A stretch of 64,000 nt of DNA from Congeria kusceri. Taxonomy: Eukaryota > Mollusca > Bivalvia > Myida > Dreissenidae. Shown in pieces: positions 53,001 through 62,800 of this stretch (positions within the stretch are counted from its first letter, which is position 1; each line of letters starts with the position of its first letter). A program made the position numbers and the translations under genes. The notes beneath the pieces are model-generated. The model searched no databases. It was given only the letters and a program-made list of their open reading frames with translations, and was not told the DNA's origin. The stretch is from NCBI GenBank assembly GCA_027627225.1, contig CM051029.1, positions 22,494,856 through 22,558,855 of the forward strand, written 5' to 3'.

Positions 53001-53757
53001 TAAAGGAAAATGTCCAAAGGGTAAAGAATGCAACTTTCTGCATGTCTTCAAGAATCCGAGCTCTGAGTTCAACATGGCAGACAGAGACATGGAGCCATTT
53101 ACACCACATAACTATCGTCATAGCAACCGAGAATACCATAATGCGTGGTCACATGACAGATACGACAGGTCAATTTCAAGAGAGAGAGGCCATAGTTCAA
53201 GGTCGTCACGCTACAACCGGTCAAGGTCAAGAGAGAGCAGCTATACTTCGAGACAAAGGCATTCAGTCAGGAGGTCAAGGTCACGTTCAGAGGAAATGTC
53301 AAGTGAAAGGTCACAGAGGGCCAGATCTAAGGAAAAGTCACAGAGGTCAAGATCTAGATCAAAGGAAAAAACGAGAGAAAGGTCAAAGAAAGGTAGATCT
53401 AAAGAAAGGTCAAAACGGTCAAGATCTAAATCAAGAGACAAGAAATCTAGTCCAAAGGAAAAGAGACCTAAGTCATCTGGCAGGATGATAGAACACATGA
53501 AAGAAACAAATGAAAATGGGTCAGTGGTAAGTAGAACAGCATCCTACCCTGAAGATGACTGTGAATCACACAACCAGACCACATTGGACTGTTCATCAGA
53601 TAAAAAACAAAGCCACAGTAAACATAAGAAATCAAAGAAACACAAACACAAAAAGAAAGAAATCACTGTGAACGTTGATAATATAGAACATTATGAACTA
53701 AGTGTTTGTTCTGAAGAGTATGTTTGGATTGAAAAAGCTATTGACAACACAACGTAG
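31970..53757 (+). CDS. ZRSR2: ZRSR2-type U2AF35-related splicing factor (nine coding exons, start exon unresolved)
   Basis: Exons 31970-32061, 32226-32431, 36392-36475, 37113-37151, 49102-49208, 49978-50084, 50746-50908, 52634-52743 and 52991-53757 join in one frame, giving about 558 residues plus a missing first exon. Order: basic/acidic N-terminal coiled coil (residues 1-140); CCCH finger 1, CPFFTKVGACRFGDRC...H (C-x8-C-x5-C-x3-H); UHM/RRM with QFKVCCNYQPHLRGNVYV and NARWYEGKQL; CCCH finger 2, C-GLFGKGK-C-PKGKE-C-NFL-H; then an RS-rich tail and a Lys/His-rich C terminus. This is the layout of human ZRSR2/Urp (482 aa), which recognises 3' splice sites, notably of U12-type introns; function is from family knowledge. 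Introns are stuffed with repeats: a 67-bp array from its own donor, a 50-bp array from its own acceptor, a hAT-like element and a 12-kb intron of nested elements. No frame damage was seen. Confidence 0.92.
32226..32431 (+). CDS. ZRSR2: ZRSR exon B (coiled coil), donor duplicated in the downstream array
   Basis: Acceptor CTTCACACAG, donor GATGGAG|GTAAGA. It encodes 69 codons including LRKALLEAEAESRRQREL, WAWHEERYEEQL and MEERERLQRVEME. Its last 63 bases plus GTAA are the unit of the 67-bp array that follows. Confidence 0.88.
32369..34470 (+). repeat. 67-bp junction minisatellite copying the ZRSR exon B donor, about 32 copies
   Basis: Each unit is 63 exon bases (GAGCAGCTGAGACTG ... GGAG) plus GTAA. 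The first copy is the exon end itself. GAGGTAAG or CAGGTAAG survives at the true site (32432) and at decoys with GT at 32499, 32640, 32669, 33604, 33734, 34065, 34195 and 34329. About 22 other copies read GAGATAAG, GAGATATG or similar, with GT changed to AT. About 15 copies also gained AGAGTGAGT, another donor-like word. Since 67 is not a multiple of three, all three minus-strand phases are cycled, giving long Leu/Ser/Gln ORFs that are artefacts. Confidence 0.93.
34495..36052. mobile_element. hAT-like non-autonomous transposon with 8-bp target duplication
   Basis: ATATCTTA flanks both sides (34495-34502 and 36045-36052), a perfect 8-bp target-site duplication typical of hAT elements. The termini TAGGGATGCAAC and GTTGCATCCTTA are inverted repeats with one mismatch. 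Subterminal GGTTC and ATACCCGAA words are also inverted. No transposase ORF. It sits in the ZRSR intron just after the 67-bp array. Confidence 0.85.
35004..35508. mobile_element. MITE nested in the hAT-like element
   Basis: Long inverted ends: GGCCAAAATTAAAATAAAC and TGCCATTGCCTTCCTACC on the left are mirrored by GGGTAGGCAATGGCAAAC and AAGGTTGGCC on the right. No coding content. Confidence 0.7.
36392..36475 (+). CDS. ZRSR2: ZRSR exon C (charged coiled coil)
   Basis: Acceptor TTCTTTCAG, donor AAACAG|GTGACC. 28 codons, phase 0 at both ends: RKIKEEWEERQRKEKQ then EEEERRKKKEKQ, matching the Glu/Lys/Arg-rich segment before finger 1 in ZRSR2. Confidence 0.85.
37113..37151 (+). CDS. ZRSR2: ZRSR exon D (39-bp small exon)
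   Basis: Acceptor CCTGTAG, donor AACAAG|GTAACG. 13 codons, DELLKQARDAENK, similar to the EALQKMLDQAENE stretch of human ZRSR2. Phase 0 at both ends. Confidence 0.8.
37300..37676 (+). mobile_element. Left part of the 'GCTCGACTATTCAAAG' element family
   Basis: It opens TTGCTCGACTATCTGAAGAA, then GGTGAGCTTTCCTACTA, and holds units of about 125-160 bp (GAGTTATGCCCCTTTTTCAC, AACTACATAAGTTATTCACT). It is interrupted at 37677 by another element. The matching right end with the inverse terminus is at 48050-48095. Confidence 0.6.
37677..41085 (+). mobile_element. 'AGCTCACCTGAGC' element with a long ~170-180 bp tandem array
   Basis: It starts TAGCTCACCTGAGCACAACG. The body is about 18 tandem units containing GGTCACATGGTTTATATAG, CTGAAACCGCAAGGC and GGTCCTCTACAAAGATTG. 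A 660-bp higher-order duplication is visible: 38174-38660 reappears at 38834-39320. The short frames found here are repeat artefacts. Confidence 0.75.
41086..41951 (+). mobile_element. Second copy of the 'GCTCGACTATTCAAAG' element (left part)
   Basis: It starts AGCTCGACAATTCAAAGAA and continues with about seven 125-bp units (GGGGCAACATT, TTTTGACAGAGTTATGCCCC). It is cut at 41952 by an AGCTCACCTGAGC element. Confidence 0.65.
41952..44441 (+). mobile_element. Complete-looking 'AGCTCACCTGAGC' element
   Basis: It begins TTAGCTCACCTGAGCACAAA and ends CAGGTGAGCGTCCTAGGGCC then CTCAGGGCCCTCTTGTT. The interior is 170-180 bp tandem units. The terminal GAGCTC-type words are inverted. Another start (AGCTCACCTGAGC) inside at 42760 suggests a nested or truncated copy. 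Confidence 0.65.
44442..45560 (+). other. Non-repetitive intronic stretch within the duplication
   Basis: No exon recognised. It recurs almost unchanged at about 62107-63230, which shows that the duplication is segmental and not just similarity between repeat arrays. Confidence 0.6.
45561..46935 (+). repeat. ~170-180 bp tandem units ending in an 'AGCTCACCTGAGC' element terminus
   Basis: Same unit as 37677-41085, closing with CAGGTGAGCGACCTAGGGCC then ATCATGGCCCTTTTGTT near 46915-46950. Confidence 0.65.
46940..48096 (+). mobile_element. Right part of the 'GCTCGACTATTCAAAG' element
   Basis: Tandem 125-bp units resume directly after the nested element. The terminus CTTTGAATAGTCGAGCGCGC then TGTCCTCTGACGGCTCTTGTT mirrors the left end at 37300 and 41086. 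A second terminus of this type ends at about 48703. Confidence 0.65.
48097..48705 (+). repeat. Fragments of both element families
   Basis: 48097-48415 holds two 175-bp units ending in the GGTGAGCGACCTAGGGCC terminus. 48416-48705 holds 125-bp units ending TACTTTGAATAGTCGAGAGC. Confidence 0.6.
49102..49208 (+). CDS. ZRSR2: ZRSR exon E (CCCH zinc finger 1, first part)
   Basis: Acceptor GTGTTTCAG, donor GGGGATAG|GTAAGG. It encodes DSDWSNPLAPVHYGQE, then CPFFTKVGACRFGD and half of an Arg codon. The WxNPxxP motif before the finger is typical of ZRSR proteins. Confidence 0.92.
49387..49945 (+). repeat. 50-bp minisatellite filling the intron before exon F
   Basis: The unit CAGCTTGGTCATTGTACC + CTCCACTCA + CACTACAGAAATAATATACC repeats about 10 times, ending about 30 bp before the exon F acceptor. 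It carries no recognisable exon sequence, so it differs from the junction arrays. Confidence 0.85.
49978..50084 (+). CDS. ZRSR2: ZRSR exon F (end of zinc finger 1)
   Basis: The acceptor CTCATTGCAG at 49977 was chosen over two AGs just upstream because it gives RCSRAHPYPEESRT, completing C-x3-H. Donor ACTG|GTACGC. It continues VMFTGMFRHFQLDQGLCEEY. Confidence 0.88.
50746..50908 (+). CDS. ZRSR2: ZRSR exon G (UHM/RRM core)
   Basis: Acceptor CCATTTCAG, donor CTCCAG|GTAACA. It encodes YQKFREFYEDTLPEFQGIG, VVQFKVCCNYQPHLRGNVYV, which carry the helix 1 and RNP-like strands of the UHM. Confidence 0.92.
51371..52667 (+). repeat. 50-bp junction minisatellite copying the ZRSR exon H acceptor, 26 copies
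   Basis: Each unit is 16 intron bases (AGTAGTCTTGTTTCAG) plus the first 34 bases of exon H (AGTAGAGGATGCAC ... GCAGTTC). Acceptor G positions run from 51384 in steps of 49-51 to the true site at 52633. All but one copy keep TTTCAG or ATCAG; the copy at 52033 reads TTTCATAG. The decoys carry CACTAAA or TACTACA where the true exon reads CACAAAA. Confidence 0.94.
52634..52743 (+). CDS. ZRSR2: ZRSR exon H (UHM C-terminal part)
   Basis: The acceptor GTTTCAG is the last of the array; donor ATGTG|GTAGGT. It encodes VEDAQKALAQFNARWYEGKQ, LSGQLVEIKSWRRAIC. RWYxGKQ matches the Arg-aromatic UHM motif, and the final Cys is the first ligand of finger 2. Only this copy continues into the conserved frame, which identifies it as the true exon. 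Confidence 0.92.
52991..53757 (+). CDS. ZRSR2: ZRSR exon I (zinc finger 2, RS domain, stop)
   Basis: The acceptor TTTTTATAG gives GLFGKGKCPKGKECNFLHVF, completing finger 2, then KNPSSEF. An RS domain follows (SRSSRYNRSRSRES, RSKEKSQRSRSRSKEK, RSKERSKRSRSKSRDK), then a His/Lys-rich stretch (HSKHKKSKKHKHKKK) and an acidic-aromatic tail. It stops at TAG 53755-53757. Confidence 0.92.
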
Positions 53758-53980
53758 GTTTTCTTTCCAGTTGTATACAATGCCTACATGTTTGATAAAT
53801 ATAATTATGTTCTTTCCTGAACAAACCATATTTGTGTTCAGTAAGTGTACAAAACAATTACAAGTCATTACATGTCCAGTGTGCCAGAGACACACCGTTT
53901 AAACGACTACCCATCACATAGAGTAATCATCAATAACATGCTGATGCTCAGTATAATCATATTATGTTCCACTGTGCTAA

Positions 53981-53990
53981 AATAAATAAA
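53981..53990 (+). terminator. ZRSR2: Candidate poly(A) signal of the ZRSR gene
   Basis: AATAAATAAA, two overlapping signals, about 225 bases after the stop codon. Confidence 0.6.
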
Positions 53991-54985
53991 ACCAACGGTT
54001 GAGTGCTGGTAGAAATATAGCCGTGCGATCATCTTTGTTGCTGGTTTATTATTCGCTTCATTCTGAGGACCAATGGAAATATTGTTGGTGCACCAGAGTC
54101 ATCCAGACACGTCCTTCACATATTGCACCAGTCTTGAAACTATGTTACGTGTGGAAACTCTACATTCAATTTTGTATTGTAGGTCAGTCTACTTAGAAAA
54201 CCTCTACATGATATAACTGTTGGGGTGTTCATTAAGAACAATGTAAATATGTTACATTGTTATTATATGGTACACCTACCTTCCGGTGTCAAGTACATCG
54301 TCTTTAAGCTGATGTCCTTATGTTAAAGCATATCGGTTGAATTTCCCGTGAATATAGACACGTATTAAAACAAGATGTATTTCAAATTGTCCACGAATAT
54401 ATTTTCTAGTAGCACTAATATATTGATGGAATTGTTACGAAAAAAATATATACAATGCCAATAATTTTCTGTTCGATACACGGTTTTAGCAGGATTCGAA
54501 CTCACACCGAAAAAATCACTCACTCATTCGATTTTACTACGAATACTACTTATTTTCCCACCGTGAATCGTTTAATAAATGCTTCTTAAAATATTTTATT
54601 TTTGAAAATATACCGTATAAGCCCCTTTAAATGGTACACGGTTTCTATTGTTTATTTACACAATAAGCAGGAAAATACAACGTGCGTACAACTCGAAGCG
54701 TTGTTTGGTTACACAGTGAGCAAAACGGTATAATTAACAATGTCATGGTACAATGTCACACACGCTGCCATATGATATTTATACAATTTCATGGTACAAT
54801 GTTTCTGGCTCGTGTTATCAAAGGGTTAAGATTTTATTACAATGCAAATTTACTAAGAGATGAGTATATAATTATACGTACATGTAATATGTCTTTTACA
54901 AGCATTTCAAGTTGATCAAGATTTTTTTTGAACGCAATTTAAGTCTGATCCTAAAATATTTGGCTTAAGTTAATCTTGAACCCGT
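53991..54985. other. Non-coding sequence with a tRNA-like relic
   Basis: At about 54490-54560 the minus strand carries a B-box-like GAGTTCGAATCCTGC. No full tRNA folds. The repeat words of the next array begin to appear in degenerate form from about 54645. Confidence 0.4.
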
Positions 54986-54989
54986 AAAT

Positions 54990-56848
54990 TGGGCTCGTGA
55001 ACACGTGGCCAGTTATATGTTTACGCAGTAATACAGTACAATGTCTCTGTTGTATGTTAACATAGTGAGCAAGACTTTACAACGTAGGGGTACAATGTTT
55101 CTGATGTATGTTTATACAATTAGAGACAAAACAACGTAAAGGTACAATGTTAATGATGTTTGTTTACACAGAGACAATACAACGTAAAGGTACAATGTTT
55201 ATGATGTATGCTTATACAGAGAGACAATACAACGTAAAGGTACAATGTTTATGATGTATGCTTACACAGAGAGACAATACAATGTAAAGGTACAATGTTT
55301 ATGATGCATGTTTACACAGAGACAGTACAACGTGAAGGTACAATGTTTCTGATGTATGTTTACACAGTTCGAAACAATACAACATAACGGAACAATGTTT
55401 ATGATGTATGTTTATACAGTTTCGAGACAATACAACGTAAAGGTACAATGTCTCTGTTGTATGTTTACATAGTGAGCAAGACTTTACAACGTAACGTAAC
55501 AATGTTTATGATGTATGTTTATACAGTTGGAGACAATGCAACTTAACGATACAATGTTTCTGATGTATGTTTGCACAGTGAGGGACAATACAACGTATAA
55601 GTACAATGTTTATGATGTATGTGTACACAGTGAGAGACAATACAACGTAAAGGTACCATGTTTCTGATGTATGTTTACACAGTGAGAGATAATACAACGT
55701 AAAGGTTCCATGTTTCTGATGTATGGTTACACAGAGAGAGACAATACAACGTAAAGGTACAATGTTTTTGATGTATGGTTAAACAGTTCGAGACAATACA
55801 ACGTAAAGGTACTATGTTTATGATGTATGTTTACACAGAGAGAAACAATTCAACGTAAAGGTACAATGTTTATGATGTATGTTTACACAAGAGAAAGGTA
55901 CAATGTTTCTGATGTATGTTTGCACAGTTCGAGACAATACAACATAAAGTTTCACTGTTTCTGATGTATGTTTACACAGTTAGAGACAATACAACATAAC
56001 GGAACAATGTTTATGATGTATGTTTATACAGTTTCGAGACTATACAACGTAAAGGTACAATGTCTTTGTTGTATGTTTACATAGTGAGCAAGACTTTACA
56101 ATGTAACGGAACAATGTTTATGATGTATGTTTATACAGTTGGAGACAATGCAACGTAACGGTACAATGTTTCTGATGTATATTTGCACAGTGAGAGACAA
56201 GACAACGTAAAGGTACAATGTTTATGATGTATGTTTACACAGTGAGAGGCAAAACAACGTGAAGGTACAATGTTTCTGATGTACGTTTACACAGTGAGAG
56301 TCAATACGACGTAAAGGTACAATGTTTCTGATGTTTGTTTACACAGAGACAATACAACGTAAAGGTACAATGTTTATGATGTATGCTTACACAGAGAGAC
56401 AATACAACGTAAAGGTACAATGTTTATGATGTATGCTTACACAGAGAGACAATACAATGTAAAGGGTACAATGTTTATGATGCATGTTTACACAGAGACA
56501 GTACAACGTAAAGGTACAATGTTTCTGATGTATGTTTACACAGTTCGAGACAATACAACATAACGGAACAATGTTTATGATGTATGTTTATACAGTTTCG
56601 AGACGATACATCGTAAAGGTACAATGTCTCTGTTGTATGTTTACATAGTGAGCAAGACTTTACAACGTAACGGAACAATGTTTCTGATACAATTTGTTTA
56701 TGTATGTTTACACAGTTCGAGACAATACAATGTAACGGAACAATGTTTCTGATGTTTGTTTACACAGAGACAATACAACGTAAAGGTACAATGTTTATGA
56801 TGTATGTTTACACAGAGACAATACAGCGTAAAGGTACACTGTTTCTGT
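54990..56848. repeat. ~50-58 bp minisatellite with ~1.18-kb higher-order duplication
   Basis: Units of the type GGTACAATGTTTCTGATG + TATGTTTACACAGTTCGAGA + CAATACAACGTAAA repeat more than 30 times. Blocks 55140-55500 and 56316-56680 are nearly identical, offset about 1176 bp. The small minus-strand frames here are artefacts. Confidence 0.88.
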
Positions 56849-56852
56849 TGTG

Positions 56853-59800
56853 TCCGGGGGTCACATGGTTTATATTGACTTAAATAGCTAAATGACTTTA
56901 AAAATCTTCTCTCAACCGCAAGGCCTAGAGGTTTGATATTTGGTTGGTAACATTGTATAGTGGTCCTCTACCAAGATTGTTCAAATGATGCCCCTGGGGT
57001 CAAAACTGGCCACGCCCCGGGTTCACATTGTTTATATAGACCTAAATTTCAAAATTACTTCAAAATTCTTCTCCTCTGAAACCGCAATACCCAGTGGTTT
57101 TATATTTGGTATGTGGCATCCTCTAGTGGTCCTCTACAAAGATTGTTCAAATGGTGCCCCTGGGGTCAAAACTGACCATGACCCGGGGGTCACATTGTTT
57201 ATATAGACTTAAATAGCAAAATGACTAAACATCTTCTTTGAAACCGCAAGGCCCAGGGGTTTTATATTTGTTATGTAACATTGCACAGTTTTCCTCTACA
57301 AAGATTGTTCAAGTGATGTCCCTGGAGTCAAAACTGGCCACGCCCCGTGGGTCACATGGTTTATATAGACTTACATAACAACATGACTTTAAAAATCTTC
57401 TCCTCTGAAACCGCAGGGCCCAGAGGTTTCATATTTGGTATGTAACATTGCATGGTGGTTCTCTACAAAGATTGTTCAAATGATGCCCCTGGGGTCAAAA
57501 CTGGCCATGCTCCGGGGGTCACATGGTTTATATAGACTTAAATAGCTAAATGACTTTAAAAATCTTCTCCTCTGAAACCGCAAGGCCCAGTGGTTTCATA
57601 TTTGTATTTGGTATGTGGCATCCTCTAGTGGTCCTCTACAAAGAAGGTTCAAATGATGCCCCTGGGGTCAAAACTGGCCTCGCCCCAAGGGTCACATTGT
57701 TTATATAGACTTAAATAGCAAAATTACTTAAACATTTTTCTCCTCTGAAACCGCAAGCCCCAGGGTTTCATATTTGGTATGTGGCACCCTCTAGTGGTCC
57801 TCTACAAAGATTGTTCAAATGATGTCCCTGGGGTCAAAACCGGCCATGCCACAGGGGTCACATTGTTTACATGGACTTAAATAGCAAAATGACTTTGAAA
57901 TCTTTTCCTCTGAAACCGCAAGGCCCAGAGGTTTCATATTTTGTATGTAACATTGCATAGTGGTCCTCTACAAAGATTGTTCAAAAGATGTCCCTGGGGT
58001 CAAAACTGGCCACGCCCCGGGGGTCACATGGTTTATACAGACTTAAATAGCAAAATGACTTTAAAAATCTCCTCTGAAACCGCAAGGCCCAGAGGTTTCA
58101 TATTTGGTATGTAACATTGCATAGTGGTCCTCTATAAAGATTGTTCAAATGATGCACCTGGGGGTAAAACTGGCCACGCCCCGGGGGTCACATGGTTTAT
58201 ATAGACTTAAATAGCAAAATGACTTTTAAAATCTCCTCTGAAGCTGCAAGGCCCAGAGATTTCATATTTGGTATGTAACATTGCATAGTTGTTCTCTACA
58301 AAGATTGTTCAACTGATGCCTCTGATGTTAAAACTGGCCACGCCCCGGTGGTCACATGGTTTATATAGACTTAAATAGCTGAATGACTTTAAATCTTCTC
58401 CGAAACGGCAAGGCCCAGAGGTTTGGTATTTAGTTGGAAACATTTTTATAGGGGTCCTCTACAAAGATTGTTCAAATAATACCCCTGGGGTCAAAACTCT
58501 CCACGCCCCGGGGTCACATGGATTATAAAGACTTAAATAGCAAAGTGACTTTAAAATCTTTTCCTTTGAAACCGCAAGGCCCAGAGGTTTTGATATTTGG
58601 TATGTAACATTTCATAGTTGTTCTCTACAAAGATTGTTCAAATGATGCCCGTGTGGTAAAAACTGGCCTCGCCCCGGGGGTCACATGGTTTATATAGACT
58701 TAAATAGCTATATGACTTTGTAATTTTTAGCTCGACAATTCAAAGAATAGGTGAGCTTTCCTACTACCCCCGGCGTCCACGTCTGAATTTGGTTAAAGTT
58801 TTTATTCAAAAGTCTTGTAACTTCAAACTACATAAGTTATTCACTTGAAACTTGGATTATACCTTTGTCATCAACTCCAGTGCCAGGGGCAACATTCCCC
58901 ATAACACTGTTTTGTATTTTGACAGAGTTATGCCCCTTTTTCACTTAGATTTCTGGTTAAAGTTTACATTCAAAAGATTTGTAACTCAAAAACTACATAA
59001 GTTATTCACTTGAAACTTGGAACTAACCTTTGTCATCACCTCTAGTATCAGGGGCAACATTACCCATAACTATGTTTTGTATTTTGACAGAGTTATGCCC
59101 CTTTTTCACATCGATTTTCTGGGTAAAGTATTATATTCAAAAGTTTTGTTACTTCAAAACTACATAAGCTATTCACTTGAAATTTGGAACTAACCTTTAT
59201 CATCAACTCTAGTACCAGGGGCAACATTACCCATAGCTCTATTTTGTATTTTGACAGAGTTATGCCCCCTTTTCACTTAGATTTTCTTTGAAAGTTTATA
59301 TTCAAAAGTTTGGTAACTTCAAAACTACATAAGTTATTCACTTGAAACTTGGATTATACCTTTATCATCAACTCCAGTGTCAGGGGCAACATTCCCCATA
59401 ACTCTGTTTTGTATTTTGACAGAGTTATGCCCCTTTTTCACTTAGATTTCTGGTTAAAGTTTACATTCAAAAGATTTGTAACTCAAAAACTACATAAGTT
59501 ATTCACTTGAAACTTGGAACTAACCTTTGTCATCAACTCCAGTATCAAGGGCAACATTCCGTATAACTCTGTTTTTTATTTTGACAGAGTAATGCCCCTT
59601 TTTAGCTCACCTGAGCACAAAGTGCTCATGGTGAGCTTTTGTGATCGCCCGTTGTCCGTCGTGCGTGCGTGTGTGCGTCGTCAATTTTTCATTCAAACAA
59701 CATCTCCTCCTAAACCGCTTGGCAGATTTTCACCAAACTTCACAGCAATGATCCTTGGGTGGACCTCTTTCAAAGTTGTTCAAATCTTTCCGGTCCGCTG

Positions 59801-62800
59801 CATATGTAGGTCATCAGAGCTAAAAATAGATTTAAAAAGTGAAAACTTTAAAACTCTTCTTCTATGAAACCGCAAGGCTGAGACCTTTCATATTTGATAT
59901 GTGACATCCTCTAGTAATCCTCTACTAAGATTGTTCAAATGATGCCTCTGGGGTCAAAACTGGCCACGCCCCAGGGGACACATGGTTTGTATACACTTAT
60001 ATAGCATAATGACTTTAAAAATCTTCTCCTCTGAAACCGCAAGGCCTAGAGGTTTCATATTTGGTATAACATTGTATAGTGGTCCTCTACAAAGAGTGTT
60101 CAAATGATGCCCCTGGGGTCAAAACTGGCCACACTCCATGGGTCACATGGTTTATACAGACTTAAATAGCCAAATGACTTTAAAATTCTTCTCCTCTGAA
60201 ACTGCAAGGCCTAGAGGTTTCATATTCTGTTGGTAACATAGTTTAATGGTCCTCTACAAAGATTGTTCAAATTATGCCCCTGGGGTCAAAACTGGCTACA
60301 CCCCGGGAGTCACATTGTTTATACTGCAGCACTATAATTTCAATAAGCCTCTGACACTCAAAAATCAAGACAAATCAAGACAGCAGACGACATTCCAGCC
60401 AGGTGTATACAGTGTGCTATTTTTAGCTCACCTGAGCACAAAATCTAAAAAGTGAAAACTTTAAAAATCTTCTTCTATGAAACCGCAAGGCTCAGACCTT
60501 TCATTTTTGATATGTGACATCCTCTAGAGGTCCTCTACAAAGAGTGTTCAAATTATGCTCCTGGAGTCAAAACGGGCCACGCCCCGGGGGTCACATGGTA
60601 TATATAGAATATATTGCAAAATGACTTTAAAAATCTTCTCTGAAACCACAAGGCCCAGCGGTTTCATATTTGGTATGTAACATCCTATAGTGGTCCTCTA
60701 CAAAGATTGTTCAAATTATTCCCCTGGGGTCAAAACTGGCCACGTCCCGGGGGTCTCATGGTTTATATAGAATATATAGCAAAATGACTTTAGAAATCTT
60801 CTCCTCTGAAACTGCAAGGCCCAGAGGTTTCATGTTTGGTATGTAACATTATTTAGTGGTCCTTTACAAAGTTTGTTCAAATTATGCCCCTGGAGACAAA
60901 ACGGGCCACGCCCTGGGGGGTCACATGGTTTATATAGAATATATAGCAAAATGACTTTAAAACTCTTCTCCTCTGAAACCACAAGCCCAGAGGTTTCATA
61001 TTGGGTATGTAACATCCTATAGTGGTCCTCTACAAAGATTGTTCAAATTATGCCCCTGGGGTCAAAACTGGCCACGCCCCGGGGGTCTTATGGTTTATAT
61101 AGAATATATAGCAAAATGACTTAAAATCTTCTCCTCTGAAATCGCAAGGCCCAGAGGTTTCATATTTGGTATGTAACATCCTTTAGTGGTCCTTTACAAA
61201 GTTTGTACAAATTATGCCCCTGGGGTCAAAACGGGCCACACCCTGGGGGTCACATGGTTTATATAGAATATATAGCAAAATGACTTTTAAAATCTCCTCC
61301 GACGAAACCACAAGGCCCAGAGGTTTCATATTTGGTGTGTAACATCCTGTAGTGGTCCTCCAAAGGATTGTTCAAATTATGCCCCTGGGGTCAAAACTGG
61401 CCACGCCCAGGGGGTCACATGGTTTATATAAACTTATATAGCAAAATGTCTTAAAATCTTCTTCTCTGAAACCGCAAGGCCCAGAGGTTTCGTATTTGGT
61501 ATTTAACATCCTTTAGTGGTACTCTACAAAGATTGTTCAAATTATGCCCATGGGTCAAAACAGACCACACCCGATTGCTCACATGCTCACTTATATAGCA
61601 AAATGACTTTAAAATTCTTCTCCTCTGAAACCGCAAGGCCTAGAGGTTTCATGTTTGGTATGTAACATTGTATAGTGGTCCTCTACAAAGAGTGTTCAAA
61701 TAATTATGCCCCTGGGGTCAAAACTGGTCACGCCCAGGGGGGTCAAATGGTTTATAGCGACTTAAATAGCAAAATGACTTAAACAATCTTTACCTGAAAC
61801 CGCAAAACCCACAGCTTTCCTATATTTGGTACATAACAATGCATAGTGATCCTCTCCAAAGATTGTTCAAATTATGCCCCTGGGGTCAAATCTGGCCACC
61901 CCCCGAGGGGTCACATGGTTTATATAGACTTAAATAGCCAGATGACTTAAAAAATCTTTACCTGAAACCGCAAGGCCCAGAGGTTTGTTCAAGGTTTCAA
62001 CTTATGCCCCTGGGATACAAAATAAGCCACGCCTCTGGGATGCAAATTTCAATTGGGTTACAAGGTCTCAGGTGAGCGTCCTAGGGCCCTCAGGGTCCTC
62101 TTGTTAGATCTTATCAAACCAGCTAGCAAGTTACACTGTGTTGTGAGGGTGCTTTAGAGAATCGTTGGAGGTGAACATTGAAATGCATAGAAAATGTTAC
62201 CCACCAGCATGGTCAATCATGTTGTTGTGTAAGTAAATTAGCTGGTTGTAATGTTTAGTCAATGTGTAAGAAATATAGTCAATCAGTCTTAGTATATAAG
62301 ACCGTCTTATATAATACATTTTCACTTCAGATCTACTACATTGAATTTGTTTACAGGCGAAGTGTATATTTCTTATTCAATAATGAAATGCCAAGTATGA
62401 AATGATAGCATGAGATCTATATCTAGTCTAACTTAGGTGGAACTGCACAATTTTTTGTAAGACAAAAGATGCAGCAATTGAGTCTGTGGCTCTGACACTG
62501 CAGTCTGTTTCACCAGCATGTACAGAAACACGTAGCATAGAGCCTAAAGTCGAGTCATCTACTTTAAACCTTTCATTTGTACAGTTTAATTAAATGTGTG
62601 CAGCACACAAAACACTACACACAGATCTTGTCTCTGCAACAAAGTTCTTAGTGCTTTGTTGGCAGCCTCCACCCAAGGACCTATTCTCAGAAGAACAACT
62701 ATTTAGTACCAGATATTGGACATGAACAGCTTTCTAAATTTGTGTACAGGGCTTGCACTAAAATGAAATGTTTGTGTTGTTGGACAGTGGAAGACCTGAA

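Noticed and set aside
53241..53498. Asp/Leu-rich minus-strand ORF
   Set aside because: It is the antisense shadow of the RS-domain exon of ZRSR.
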